Of a stretch of 64,000 nt of DNA, positions 17,835-25,862 are shown in pieces. Location of the stretch: positions 263,118-327,117 of the forward strand of contig NZ_QEAS01000004.1 of the NCBI RefSeq assembly GCF_003130405.1. Direction: 5' to 3'. Positions within the stretch are counted from its first letter, which is position 1. Each line of letters starts with the position of its first letter. Below the pieces are notes generated by a model. That model was given only the letters and a program-made list of their open reading frames with translations, had not been told where the DNA came from and searched no databases. This DNA comes from Pararcticibacter amylolyticus. Lineage in GTDB: Bacteria > Bacteroidota > Bacteroidia > Sphingobacteriales > Sphingobacteriaceae. The position numbers were made by a program, and so were the translations under genes.

Positions 17835-18722
17835 ATGAACGCCATTAATTCCATATCAGAATTTCACCGGCTGCTGTCGCTGCCCCAACCCCGCCATCCG
17901 CTGGTGAGCGTGATCAACCTGGCTGAAAGCGTCTTTTTGGAAGACGAGATCTGGAAAGGTTTTGTTAACCGCTTTTATTGCGTGGCGCTCAAACGGGAAG
18001 CCAAAGGCAAGATCAGGTACGGCCAGCAGCATTATGATTATGATAAAGGGGTATTAAGCTTTACCGCGCCTAACCAGGTGCAACAACTGGACTTGCAAAA
18101 TATGGAATGCGGGTCCGGTTATCTCCTGATCTTTCATCCCGACTTTCTGTTGCAGCATCCTTTGGCAAGCAGTATTCATCACTACGGTTTTTTTGATTAC
18201 GCCGTTAACGAAGCGCTGCATCTGTCGGCCGAAGAAGAGGATGATCTGATCACTATTCTCAATAAGATTGATAAGGAATGCCGGCATATCGATAAGTATA
18301 CCCAGGAGATCATTCTGACGCAGATCGAGAGCCTGCTAAAATATTCAAACCGTTTTTATGAGCGGCAGTTTTTAACCCGCAAGAATAATAATTCGGCTCT
18401 GCTGACCAGGTTTGAGCAGTTGATCGATGATTACTTTGAAAGCGAAGTACAGGGTTTGCTCACCGTACAATATATTGCTGCTCAAATGAACCTGTCGCCG
18501 AACTACCTGAGTGACCTGCTCCGGGTCCATACCGGGCAGAACACCCAGCAGCATATTCATGAAAAGCTGATCGCGAAGGCCAAAGAGAAACTTTCAACGA
18601 CCAGTCTCTCTGTTAGCGAGATCGCCTATGCCCTGGGCTTTGAGCATGCACAATCGTTCAGCACGCTTTTCAAAAAGAAGACGAATTTATCGCCGCTTGA
18701 ATTTCGTCAGGCTTTTAATTGA
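17835..18722 (+). CDS. AraC-family transcriptional regulator
   Basis: 295 aa from the ATG at 17835; a TTG two codons earlier is possible but weaker. The C-terminal pair of helix-turn-helix motifs is VQYIAAQMNLSPNYLSDLLR and LSVSEIAYALGFEHAQSFSTLF. The N-terminal half is a cupin-like sensing domain. It follows the aldo-keto reductase by 8 bp and is probably its activator, mirroring the AraC/SDR pair at 8.6-10.4 kb. Confidence 0.9.
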   Translation: MNAINSISEFHRLLSLPQPRHPLVSVINLAESVFLEDEIWKGFVNRFYCVALKREAKGKIRYGQQHYDYDKGVLSFTAPNQVQQLDLQNMECGSGYLLIFHPDFLLQHPLASSIHHYGFFDYAVNEALHLSAEEEDDLITILNKIDKECRHIDKYTQEIILTQIESLLKYSNRFYERQFLTRKNNNSALLTRFEQLIDDYFESEVQGLLTVQYIAAQMNLSPNYLSDLLRVHTGQNTQQHIHEKLIAKAKEKLSTTSLSVSEIAYALGFEHAQSFSTLFKKKTNLSPLEFRQAFN

Positions 18723-18914
18723 TTGCAGGAGTTAAACCGGAAATCATAATATCCCCCGCAGCTGAATGGTTGCGAGGGATAGATTTGATGTGCGCTGGTA
18801 ATTGTTAGATGAATCGCCAGAATTAGCAAGAACCTATGTCCTCTAACATGGGGTGTGTTGATTTGAGTTTTTTTGCGCCGGTTCAACATGTCTTCCAAGT
18901 CTTCTTGTTATGCG

Positions 18915-18966
18915 TTGCAATAATGTTGCAATTGTAGGTGAAAATATATTTGCAATACAGTTGCAT
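18915..18966. promoter_or_regulatory. Two tandem Fur/Zur-like boxes upstream of MerC gene
   Basis: TTGCAA-N5-TTGCAA at 18915-18931 and TTGCAA-N5-TTGCAT at 18950-18966, starts 35 bp apart, lie just before the MerC-domain gene (start 18983). The 17-bp pseudo-palindrome recurs at 21186-21202 before the TonB-receptor operon and was not seen elsewhere. A 6-5-6 dyad of this type suits a Fur-family repressor; zinc (Zur) is the likeliest metal given the target genes, but the regulator is not in this window. Confidence 0.75.
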
Positions 18967-18982
18967 TAGTTATTTTTGTCAG

Positions 18983-19369
18983 ATGAAATCATATAAAATA
19001 ACCGGGCGGCTTGACAGAGCAGGTATGACTGCCAGTGCGATGTGCGCAGTCCATTGTGCTTTGCTTCCCATGGTCATCACGCTGCTGCCGCTATGGGGAC
19101 TTGAGTTTCTCGCAGAAGAATGGGTCGAACTTTTTATGATCGGACTGGCTCTGATTATTGGCGTAATATCGTTGAGTGTATCCTTTAAAAAGCACCATCG
19201 AAGAAAGATGCCTTTGCTGCTCCTGGCGGTCGGTTTTGGGTTCATTCTGCTCGGGCATTTATCATATTCAGAGCTTTTGGAACCGATCCTGATTCCCCTG
19301 GGAGGTTTGACAATTGCAGCTTCCCACTATATTAACTGGAGGTTTTCTGCATGCAGGATGCATCCGTAA
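18983..19369 (+). CDS. MerC-domain membrane protein
   Basis: 128 aa from the ATG at 18983 (MKSYKITGRLDRAGM); upstream in-frame starts would overlap the second operator box. Four membrane helices are visible. CAVHCALLP in the first helix matches the Cys-pair region of MerC, the mercury/metal transport family. Such proteins in Bacteroidota usually sit in zinc-responsive clusters and are thought to carry zinc or another soft metal across the inner membrane. Tandem Fur/Zur-like boxes lie 17 bp upstream of the start, so it should be de-repressed under metal limitation. Confidence 0.8.
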   Translation: MKSYKITGRLDRAGMTASAMCAVHCALLPMVITLLPLWGLEFLAEEWVELFMIGLALIIGVISLSVSFKKHHRRKMPLLLLAVGFGFILLGHLSYSELLEPILIPLGGLTIAASHYINWRFSACRMHP

Positions 19370-19533
19370 GTTAAGAGTAACATATTAGTTATCTTCAATA
19401 ACCAAATGAATGCCCCAGGTAAGCTATGAGGTATTGCATTGCTGCATAACAGCGAGGTGCAGGATAAGCTTTACAAAAGAATACGTTAATAAACATTGAA
19501 GGCACAGGAAGACGATAATACATCCGAAACGAA

Positions 19534-19662
19534 ATGAGGAAAAAAATTATTGCCGCGGCAGCACTGATTGCAATTACCACTCTTAACCCATCCTGTAAGC
19601 ACGGGAAGCAAACGCAGGAACATGTGTACTGTAAACATCTTTTTCAGGATTTGAAGAAATGA
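19534..19662 (+). CDS. Very small Cys/His-rich lipoprotein, 42 aa
   Basis: 42 aa with an ATG at 19534. MRKKIIAAAALIAITTL is a short signal peptide, followed by the lipobox NPSC (C21). The mature peptide of about 22 residues has two Cys and three His (CKHG, QEHVYCKH), enough for a metal site. It lies 164 bp after the MerC-domain gene and ends just before a strong terminator at 19702-19733. Role unknown; metal binding in the periplasm is inferred from composition and neighbourhood. Confidence 0.5.
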   Translation: MRKKIIAAAALIAITTLNPSCKHGKQTQEHVYCKHLFQDLKK

Positions 19663-19701
19663 AAAAAGACATCGCGGTTTAGCTTGTGAACCGTGAAAAG
19701 C

Positions 19702-19733
19702 AAAAGAAGCACGGCGTCGGCCGTGCTTCTTTT
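19702..19733. terminator. Bidirectional intrinsic terminator
   Basis: Perfect 14-bp arms at 19702-19715 and 19720-19733 with a GTCG loop; AAAAGAAGCACGGC on one side and its complement ending TTTT on the other. It separates the small lipoprotein gene (plus) from the histone-H1-like gene (minus). Confidence 0.85.
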
Positions 19734-19750
19734 GAGAAGAGGCCTGTTAC

Positions 19751-19930
19751 TTACTTCTCCTTGTTTTTAATCTCGGTTACTTCTTTACGAATGTCTGTTG
19801 CTATCGTTTTAACCTCTTGCATACCATTCCGCAGGCGGGTGCCAGCAGCTTTGTTTCCTTTTTCGTAGAAGGCCTGTGCTTCTTTTTCGATGGAACTTAC
19901 CAGTTCTTTTAATTTTTGAAAATTTTCCAT
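19751..19930 (-). CDS. Histone H1-like protein
   Basis: 59 aa from the ATG at complement 19928-19930 (MENFQKLKELVSSIEKEA). Highly charged and helical (KKEV/KNKEK-type Lys-rich ends), resembling the small Hc1-like 'histone H1' proteins widespread in Bacteroidota. These are presumed nucleoid-associated proteins. The region GNKAAGTRLRNGMQEVKTI is the conserved core. It is monocistronic and ends at the terminator shared with the lipoprotein gene. Confidence 0.75.
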   Translation of the reverse strand: MENFQKLKELVSSIEKEAQAFYEKGNKAAGTRLRNGMQEVKTIATDIRKEVTEIKNKEK

Positions 19931-20118
19931 AATCAATGTTTAATTCAAATATTAAAAAAATGTTTTAGCAGGGGAGGAGGATTATTTAAGGTGGAACTGT
20001 TTCAATGTGCAGTTTAGTGTACCCGCTCACCTTTTATCTTACTAATTAAGGGCTTCTGATATTAAAGTTCCGCTGGTAGTGATGCCACTTTTGTATTTTC
20101 TTTGCTTATATCTTCAAT

Positions 20119-20541
20119 TCATGGCAGGGCAGGCCGAACGGAATTTATTCTCGTCGATATGCTGCGAAGAAAGATCGGATCAATGTAATTTATTTGCGAA
20201 TGGAAAGCCGCTTGATCTATGTTTCTGTGAATTAAACCGATCAATGGGGTTTTCCGACGTAATAATAAGGCCATTAGTACATTGAAGGCATTCTTTTTTG
20301 TATTATCACTATCTAATCCCTTCTGGCCGACGTAAACATAGAACACCTGGCCTTGAGTGACGCCGCTGAGCGTCCCCGCAATATAGCCACCATTACCCCC
20401 AGGATAACCGTCTCCAGCACCTCCCTGCGCTCCCCAAACTTCAAACCCGAGCGATGTTACACCAGCCGGGACCGTGAAAGATTGCACAGTACCCGTATAT
20501 TCATAGATTGGCGGCGTGACGAATATTACTTCATTGCCATG
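20119..20541 (-). pseudogene. Remnant of a glycine-rich surface protein
   Basis: Read on the minus strand, an open frame after a stop at 20542-20544 gives EYTGTVQSFTVPAGVTSLG and then FEVWGAQGGAG and GGNGGYIAGTLSG. This is the glycine-rich lectin/adhesin-like repeat found in large secreted Bacteroidota proteins. There is no start codon or signal peptide, and after about residue 70 the frame changes to unrelated basic sequence. It is a fragment of a larger gene left between two small conserved genes. Confidence 0.6.
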
Positions 20542-20614
20542 TTAAACGGTTTATGATGAAGTGATTGCGTAAGATCTTGCATATTAGATAAGGCCGATTC
20601 CTGCTTACTTATAA

Positions 20615-20648
20615 TTCATAACGCGGCCTTTGCTGACCGCGTTATGAA
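20615..20648. terminator. Hairpin terminator of the 101-aa protein gene
   Basis: Perfect 12-bp arms at 20615-20626 and 20637-20648 (TTCATAACGCGG and complement) with a 10-nt loop. It starts 18 bp beyond the stop of the minus-strand 101-aa gene. Confidence 0.65.
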
Positions 20649-20665
20649 GGTTATCGCTGAATGAT

Positions 20666-20971
20666 TCAGGCGCCCTGTTTGTTCTTAACTTCTGCCAGCT
20701 TAGCAAGGATCGGTCCTTTATGCTCTAAAGTAAAAGCCACGAATTTATCCTCTTTTACCGCCATACGCACCAGCATCGGAAGCCATGGATACATTTTCCG
20801 GGCCAGTATTTCAAATGTTGCGTCGTCTTCGGCTGCGGCTAATGCCTTGTCAGCATAAGGTTCAATCGCAGGCCAGTGTTCAGCAATTACAGGTCCAATG
20901 GAATCCGTTATCTTGTTGTTAAGTTCGCTGTTTTCAGCGTTACCGTCTTTTTTAAGAAATGATGAAAGCAT
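20666..20971 (-). CDS. Conserved hypothetical protein, 101 aa
   Basis: 101 aa, soluble, helical and acidic, with no signal peptide. Motifs GPVIAEHWPAIEPYADKAL and FEILARKMYPWLPMLVRM suggest a small helical bundle. I do not recognise the family by name. Such short proteins occur as stress-induced genes in Sphingobacteriaceae, but nothing here shows induction. It is monocistronic with its own terminator hairpin. Confidence 0.6.
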   Translation of the reverse strand: MLSSFLKKDGNAENSELNNKITDSIGPVIAEHWPAIEPYADKALAAAEDDATFEILARKMYPWLPMLVRMAVKEDKFVAFTLEHKGPILAKLAEVKNKQGA

Positions 20972-21185
20972 AGTGTGTTTAAATTTGAGATTTCAACAAA
21001 TTATGCTTCCTATAGTTTTCCAAACCACACGCGATTATCGTAGCTCTGTGCCGCACAATTAGTTACATGCTCATTTTTGTTCGTTGAATATCCCTGTCAA
21101 TACAGAGGTAAGCCCAAAGATCACCTCAGAATCATTAACACCTTCCGGGCTATAGCTTGATAGTAAATTTTTCAATGTATTATAT

Positions 21186-21202
21186 TTGCAATATTGTTGC
21201 AT
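21186..21202. promoter_or_regulatory. Fur/Zur-like box before the TonB-receptor operon
   Basis: TTGCAATATTGTTGCAT, 17 bp, the same 6-5-6 dyad as the two boxes before the MerC gene (the central 5 bp differ). It ends 24 bp before the start codon of the first operon gene, a position that would block transcription or initiation. This links the MerC gene and the outer-membrane operon into one regulon. Confidence 0.75.
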
Positions 21203-21226
21203 ATTTGTATTCCATAAGAGAACCAT

Positions 21227-21574
21227 ATGTCTCATTTACGTTTCATTAAGCAACTCATTTCATATACTCTGCTCGTTGTTTTAACGGGCAATGTAACTGT
21301 TGAGTTGTTGCATGAACACAAAAAGGCGAGCGGTGAATACAGAAAAACAAGAGGCGCATCAATAACAAAACAGCTTTCATCAAAGTGTTTTATCTGTGAA
21401 TACCATGATGATCACAAAGAAAGTTCTTCTTTGCCGGCAACCTCCGGGTTTAGATGCTTTGAGATCTTTATTTGTGAATTTTCTACCCTGGGAGATGAGC
21501 GGACATCGCAGGGTGCCGGTTTTGCATTAAATTCCAGAGGCCCTCCTTATTCTGGTTACTCTGGTTCCCTGTAA
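21227..21574 (+). CDS. Cys/His-rich exported protein, first gene of TonB operon
   Basis: 115 aa. An N-terminal hydrophobic segment (residues 10-26) serves as signal or anchor. The mature part has LLHEHKK and a CFICEYHDDH cluster, which together offer several Cys and His ligands, and it ends near a SRGPP motif. Short proteins with this layout often precede TonB receptors in metal-uptake loci of Bacteroidota. It sits directly behind a Fur/Zur-like box and 240 bp before the receptor gene. A periplasmic metal-binding role is inferred. Confidence 0.65.
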   Translation: MSHLRFIKQLISYTLLVVLTGNVTVELLHEHKKASGEYRKTRGASITKQLSSKCFICEYHDDHKESSSLPATSGFRCFEIFICEFSTLGDERTSQGAGFALNSRGPPYSGYSGSL

Positions 21575-21814
21575 CCGTACCGAAAACTTTTATAATAAAA
21601 ATTAAGAATTCTTTTGGCAGGATAAGGGAAAGTTTTACATATTTGCGCCGTTATTTATATTTAGTCTAAATAATTATCCTTTGTCTGCTATTCCTGCAGA
21701 CAGGCATATGCATAACACCGGCCGGTGTGTGGAGGAGAGTTATAATAACAGGACTGCCATACAGAGTTTGCTCTGTAAATGGGATTCTTATATACAATAA
21801 TTACCTGACATGAG

Positions 21815-24613
21815 ATGATCACATATTCTAAGTTTGTTTCCAAAGCCATTGCATTTGGATTGTTAATTATTCTCGTCCCGCTAAGAGGGCGGACGGCCCT
21901 TATATCTGCAACAGGCAGATATTTCACCGCCGATACTATAAAAACAAGAGGACAGACCCACAGCGGTTTTATAAGCGGGGTTGTCACTGACAGTCTAAGC
22001 AGAAAGCCCGTCGAAGGTGCTACCGTAAGTATTAATGAACTCGGGCTGTTCGCAGTGACCGGGCAGTCAGGGCGTTTTTCAATGAAGAACATACCCTTCG
22101 GCAATATCACCCTGTCGGTTCAGTCAATAAACACGTTGCCATACAGTCTTAAATTAAACATTGATAAAGGAAAGTCGCACACGCTTAACATAGTTCTGAT
22201 TCCTAACAGCCTCTCACTGAAGGAAGTGCAGGTAGTGGCCCGGGAAAGCAATGCAGGCAAACCTACATCATCGGTGATCAGCAGTACCGCCATCCAGCAT
22301 TTACAGGCAACCAGTCTGGCCGACATCCTCCAACTCCTGCCCGGTGCTGTTACAGCCAATCCCGATCTTTCGGGCGTTAACAAAGCAAATATCCGCCAGT
22401 ACAGCAGCAATAATACGGGAGGATTCGGCACTTCTGTCATTATTAACGGAAGTGCGGTTTCTGCCAATGCCAACATGCAGGCAGTGAACACATCGACAGG
22501 AGGAAACGGTGCATCATTTGCCACGGCCGCCGGCGGAGGTGTCGATCTGCGGCTGATCTCGGCCGACAATATTGAATCGGTGGAAGTGGTCAGGGGGATT
22601 CCTTCAGTTGAATACGGCGATTTGTCGTCCGGCTCAATATTCGTGAGAACAAAAGCCGGTCAGTCCCCCCTGAAAATCACGGGGCGTATTAATCCCGAGA
22701 TCACCCAGTTTGCTGCCGGGAAAGGCGTTGGCTCTGAAGATAAAGGCGGGAGCCTGTATTCTTCTGTCGACTACACCCGGACCCTCGCTGATCAAAGAAG
22801 CACTTATACCAGTTATGACCGTGTGACCGCATCGCTCCAGTATACCAGGAATTTTAAATGGATCCGGCCCCTTTACAGCAATACCTATTTCAACTACATC
22901 ATGGGCTTTGATAACAGCAAACTGGATCCAGATAACATGCGGTATCAGACAAGCAGCAGGTCCCGCGATTACAGCTTTAGGCTTTCTACTGAAGGAAAGT
23001 GGAAGCTTGGATACCGGCTTGCGCAGTCTCTCGGCTACAACCTGCTGGTGAATTACGGTGTTCAGAAAAGTTACCAGCAGGAACTGCTCAGCGGCTACAT
23101 ATATCCAATGTCGACCGCTTTGAATGATACTGTTGCACGCGGCACTTTTGTCCCCAGCGAATATATCAGCCGGGTTTGGGTGGAAGGAAAACCCCTGAAT
23201 ATTTCAGCCCGGGTTAATGATAACTTCTACTTCAGAACAGGCTCCGGTTTTCACAAAGTTCTGCTTGGGGCGCAGTATTCGTCCGACGCGAATAACGGAA
23301 AAGGCAAGACCTTCGATCCGATGAATCCGCCGAGGATACTCAACGGCAACTCTATCCGCCAGCGGACCTTCAGTTCCGTTCCCAGCCTGCGGCAATTGTC
23401 GTTTTATGCTGAAGACCAGTTTTCTGTACGTCTGTCGCAAAGGGAGCTGGTAATTTCTGCAGGCCTGCGGTATGACAACGTTCAGCCTTCAGGCTTTCTT
23501 AAAAGCGACTTTGGAACCGCGTGGTCACCGCGTTTAAACGGGTCATTCGAAATTGTGAGAAATTTCAGGCTCAGAGGAGGTTATGGAATTACAGCAAAGG
23601 CGCCTTCATTATTGTACCTGTATCCTGAAAACGCCTATTTTGATCTGCTAAGTTATAACTACTATACCGACAGGCCGGGAGAGAGCCTCGTGCTTATCAA
23701 CACAAGAGTGTTCGATACAAGGAATTCTGAACTCCGGATCACCAGGAACCATAAGAAGGAGATCGGCTTCGACTGGAGCTTTGCCGGGTCCCGCCGGCTT
23801 AACGTCACCGCCTACCACGAAAGTACCAGCGATGGTTACGAATTCCAGGACCGCCTCAACATCCTCAAAGTACCCCAGTATTCGGCTACGTCCTTTCCAC
23901 AGGGGCAGCCGCCGGTTGTCGACATCAGTTCCCCCTCGTCCTACAATAATTACATAGCCCTCATGGATATCCCCTCCAACGGGCGGAAGATTGTTAACAG
24001 AGGGGTAGAATTCGATCTTGATCTCGGCCGCTTCGACGATCTGCGGACCTCTTTTACGATTAACGGCGCCTGGCTCGAAACGCGGTCAGAAAATCAGAAC
24101 GTTTTCTACATCAAATATACACAAGCAGGCAGGGACCCTTCAAAGACAGGCATCTTCGGCAGCGGTGAGGGAAACGTGAAAGAAAGGCTGGTAACGACAG
24201 CGAGGGCGGTACACAATATCCCCGAACTTCGTTTTGTGATTACCCTCACAGCACAAAAAGTGTGGCGGGACCGCAGCCATGACCTCATTCAGGCATCACC
24301 CATCGGATATATAGAAACCGCGACGGGCAATACAGTATGGCTTACAGAAGCCGAACGCGCAGCTATCACCCCCGACGATCTTGAACTGTACAGGAATATC
24401 AATCCAGCCATGTATAACACTGAATCATGGACACCGGGCTGGGTATTCAACCTCAGGCTCACCAGGGAACTCGGGCGTTCGCTTAAGTTCTCGTTCTATG
24501 CCAATAACGTCCTGAAAAATAATCCGCTTGAGAAAAATACCCGTTATCTCAATGAGTTTGAGAGGCGGAATCCCTCACTATTCTTCGGGGCAGAAATCGG
24601 CTTCAGCTTTTAA
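21815..24613 (+). CDS. TonB-dependent outer membrane receptor
   Basis: 932 aa. A signal segment is followed by a carboxypeptidase-regulatory-like domain (about residues 48-130: GVVTDSLSRKPVEGATVSI ... GRFSMKNIPFG), the plug (about 150-290: LADILQLLPGAV, VEVVRGIPSVEYGDLSSGSI) and a large beta-barrel ending in the aromatic strand FFGAEIGFSF. It is not a SusC-type protein, since no SusD partner follows. It transports an unknown ligand across the outer membrane using TonB energy. The next gene starts 11 bp away and encodes the DUF4876 lipoprotein, so the two are one transcript. Confidence 0.93.
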   Translation: MITYSKFVSKAIAFGLLIILVPLRGRTALISATGRYFTADTIKTRGQTHSGFISGVVTDSLSRKPVEGATVSINELGLFAVTGQSGRFSMKNIPFGNITLSVQSINTLPYSLKLNIDKGKSHTLNIVLIPNSLSLKEVQVVARESNAGKPTSSVISSTAIQHLQATSLADILQLLPGAVTANPDLSGVNKANIRQYSSNNTGGFGTSVIINGSAVSANANMQAVNTSTGGNGASFATAAGGGVDLRLISADNIESVEVVRGIPSVEYGDLSSGSIFVRTKAGQSPLKITGRINPEITQFAAGKGVGSEDKGGSLYSSVDYTRTLADQRSTYTSYDRVTASLQYTRNFKWIRPLYSNTYFNYIMGFDNSKLDPDNMRYQTSSRSRDYSFRLSTEGKWKLGYRLAQSLGYNLLVNYGVQKSYQQELLSGYIYPMSTALNDTVARGTFVPSEYISRVWVEGKPLNISARVNDNFYFRTGSGFHKVLLGAQYSSDANNGKGKTFDPMNPPRILNGNSIRQRTFSSVPSLRQLSFYAEDQFSVRLSQRELVISAGLRYDNVQPSGFLKSDFGTAWSPRLNGSFEIVRNFRLRGGYGITAKAPSLLYLYPENAYFDLLSYNYYTDRPGESLVLINTRVFDTRNSELRITRNHKKEIGFDWSFAGSRRLNVTAYHESTSDGYEFQDRLNILKVPQYSATSFPQGQPPVVDISSPSSYNNYIALMDIPSNGRKIVNRGVEFDLDLGRFDDLRTSFTINGAWLETRSENQNVFYIKYTQAGRDPSKTGIFGSGEGNVKERLVTTARAVHNIPELRFVITLTAQKVWRDRSHDLIQASPIGYIETATGNTVWLTEAERAAITPDDLELYRNINPAMYNTESWTPGWVFNLRLTRELGRSLKFSFYANNVLKNNPLEKNTRYLNEFERRNPSLFFGAEIGFSF

Positions 24614-24624
24614 TAACGAAACAG

Positions 24625-25839
24625 ATGAAAATAGTTAGCATAAAAAAGATAACCGTCCTGTGTGTACTGATCTTCACCATGCAGGCATGCAAAAATGAAT
24701 ATTACTCTGTGGGGAAAGTCGGTTATACAGTCAGAGTAGCTTATCCTGAGCTCTACAGTCAGCAATATGCCACAGGAGCTTCGGTTGTAATGAAAAATAC
24801 GGTAACCAATTATTCTTACACAGGGACAACCAATGGGGAAGGAGAGGTGGTATTCTCCGATCTGGTACCGGGTAGTTATCAGCTTAGCGTAAGCCGTGAA
24901 GTAAAACCGGAAGAAGCCCTCACGCTTACAGGATTCGAAGAACAGCTTTTTCTGAATGCCTCGTCAGCGGTACAGAAGGTCACGTCCGACGGCTCTTTAG
25001 AGCTCCGGCTTCAGGGCGGAAAGGTGGGCAGTCTGGTATTCAAGGAAATCTATTACGTGGGTTCGCGTACCCCGGCCGGCGGCACTTATTTTTCCGATCA
25101 GTTTTACGAGATCTATAATAATTCAACAGACACCATTTATGCCGATAGCCTCCTGATCGGGAACACCGGAGGCGCTGCCGGCAATTCGTCGTCTGCCAAA
25201 CCCTATGGATTCCAGACAGATGCAGGAAATGTTTATCTCCAGAATGTATGGATGGTGCCGGGAAATGGTAAAACATATCCTATAGCACCGGGCAAGTCCA
25301 TCATTATTTCCCAGGATGGGATCAACCATCAGACTGATCCTCTCGGCAATCCCTCTTCTCCGGTTAACCTCGGGCCGGGGATCAGTGATTTTGAATCGTA
25401 CGTCGAGAGAAGCGATAACCGTGATCTTGACGCTGCGGGCGTGGATAACCTTTTGCCGGTCTATCTCGGTTCTGTTGGTTTCGACTGGCTGACCGCTGTT
25501 TTCGGCGCAAGCATGGTGATATTTAAACATCCTGACCCTTCCGGCTTGCCCTTAAAGCTAGAACCCGGTTCGACAAGTGTTTCCCGTTATGTGCAGGTCC
25601 CCCGGAGTTCTGTGATCGATGGCGTTGAACTGCTGGCCAACGGAAATGCGTTTTCTTTCAAAAGACTCCCGGTAGCTGTCGACGCCGGCTTTACCTTTTG
25701 CAGCGGAACATACACAGGACAGTCTGTGCGGCGCAAGGTAAAAACCATCGTTGGCGGACGCCGGGTGCTTCTTGATACCAATAACTCAACGGCCGATTTT
25801 GAGGTGCTTACCACTCCGACGCCCAAAAACTGGCAATAG
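24625..25839 (+). CDS. DUF4876-type surface lipoprotein
   Basis: 404 aa. Signal peptide with lipobox MQAC (C21). The N-terminal half has a carboxypeptidase-regulatory/CNA-like beta sandwich (YSYTGTTNGEGEVVFSDLVPG at about 65-85), and the C-terminal half holds FKEIYYVGSRTPAGG and YFSDQFYEIYNNS, resembling the lamin-tail-like part typical of DUF4876. In Bacteroidota this family is encoded with TonB receptors of the present kind and may act as a SusD-like capturing lipoprotein. It lies 11 bp after the receptor gene and 23 bp before the barrel gene. Confidence 0.8.
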   Translation: MKIVSIKKITVLCVLIFTMQACKNEYYSVGKVGYTVRVAYPELYSQQYATGASVVMKNTVTNYSYTGTTNGEGEVVFSDLVPGSYQLSVSREVKPEEALTLTGFEEQLFLNASSAVQKVTSDGSLELRLQGGKVGSLVFKEIYYVGSRTPAGGTYFSDQFYEIYNNSTDTIYADSLLIGNTGGAAGNSSSAKPYGFQTDAGNVYLQNVWMVPGNGKTYPIAPGKSIIISQDGINHQTDPLGNPSSPVNLGPGISDFESYVERSDNRDLDAAGVDNLLPVYLGSVGFDWLTAVFGASMVIFKHPDPSGLPLKLEPGSTSVSRYVQVPRSSVIDGVELLANGNAFSFKRLPVAVDAGFTFCSGTYTGQSVRRKVKTIVGGRRVLLDTNNSTADFEVLTTPTPKNWQ

Positions 25840-25862
25840 TTTGAATTCATACAAAAAGACAG

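Noticed and set aside
22120..22569. Long minus-strand frame inside the TonB receptor gene
   Set aside because: Antisense of a clear receptor plug domain.
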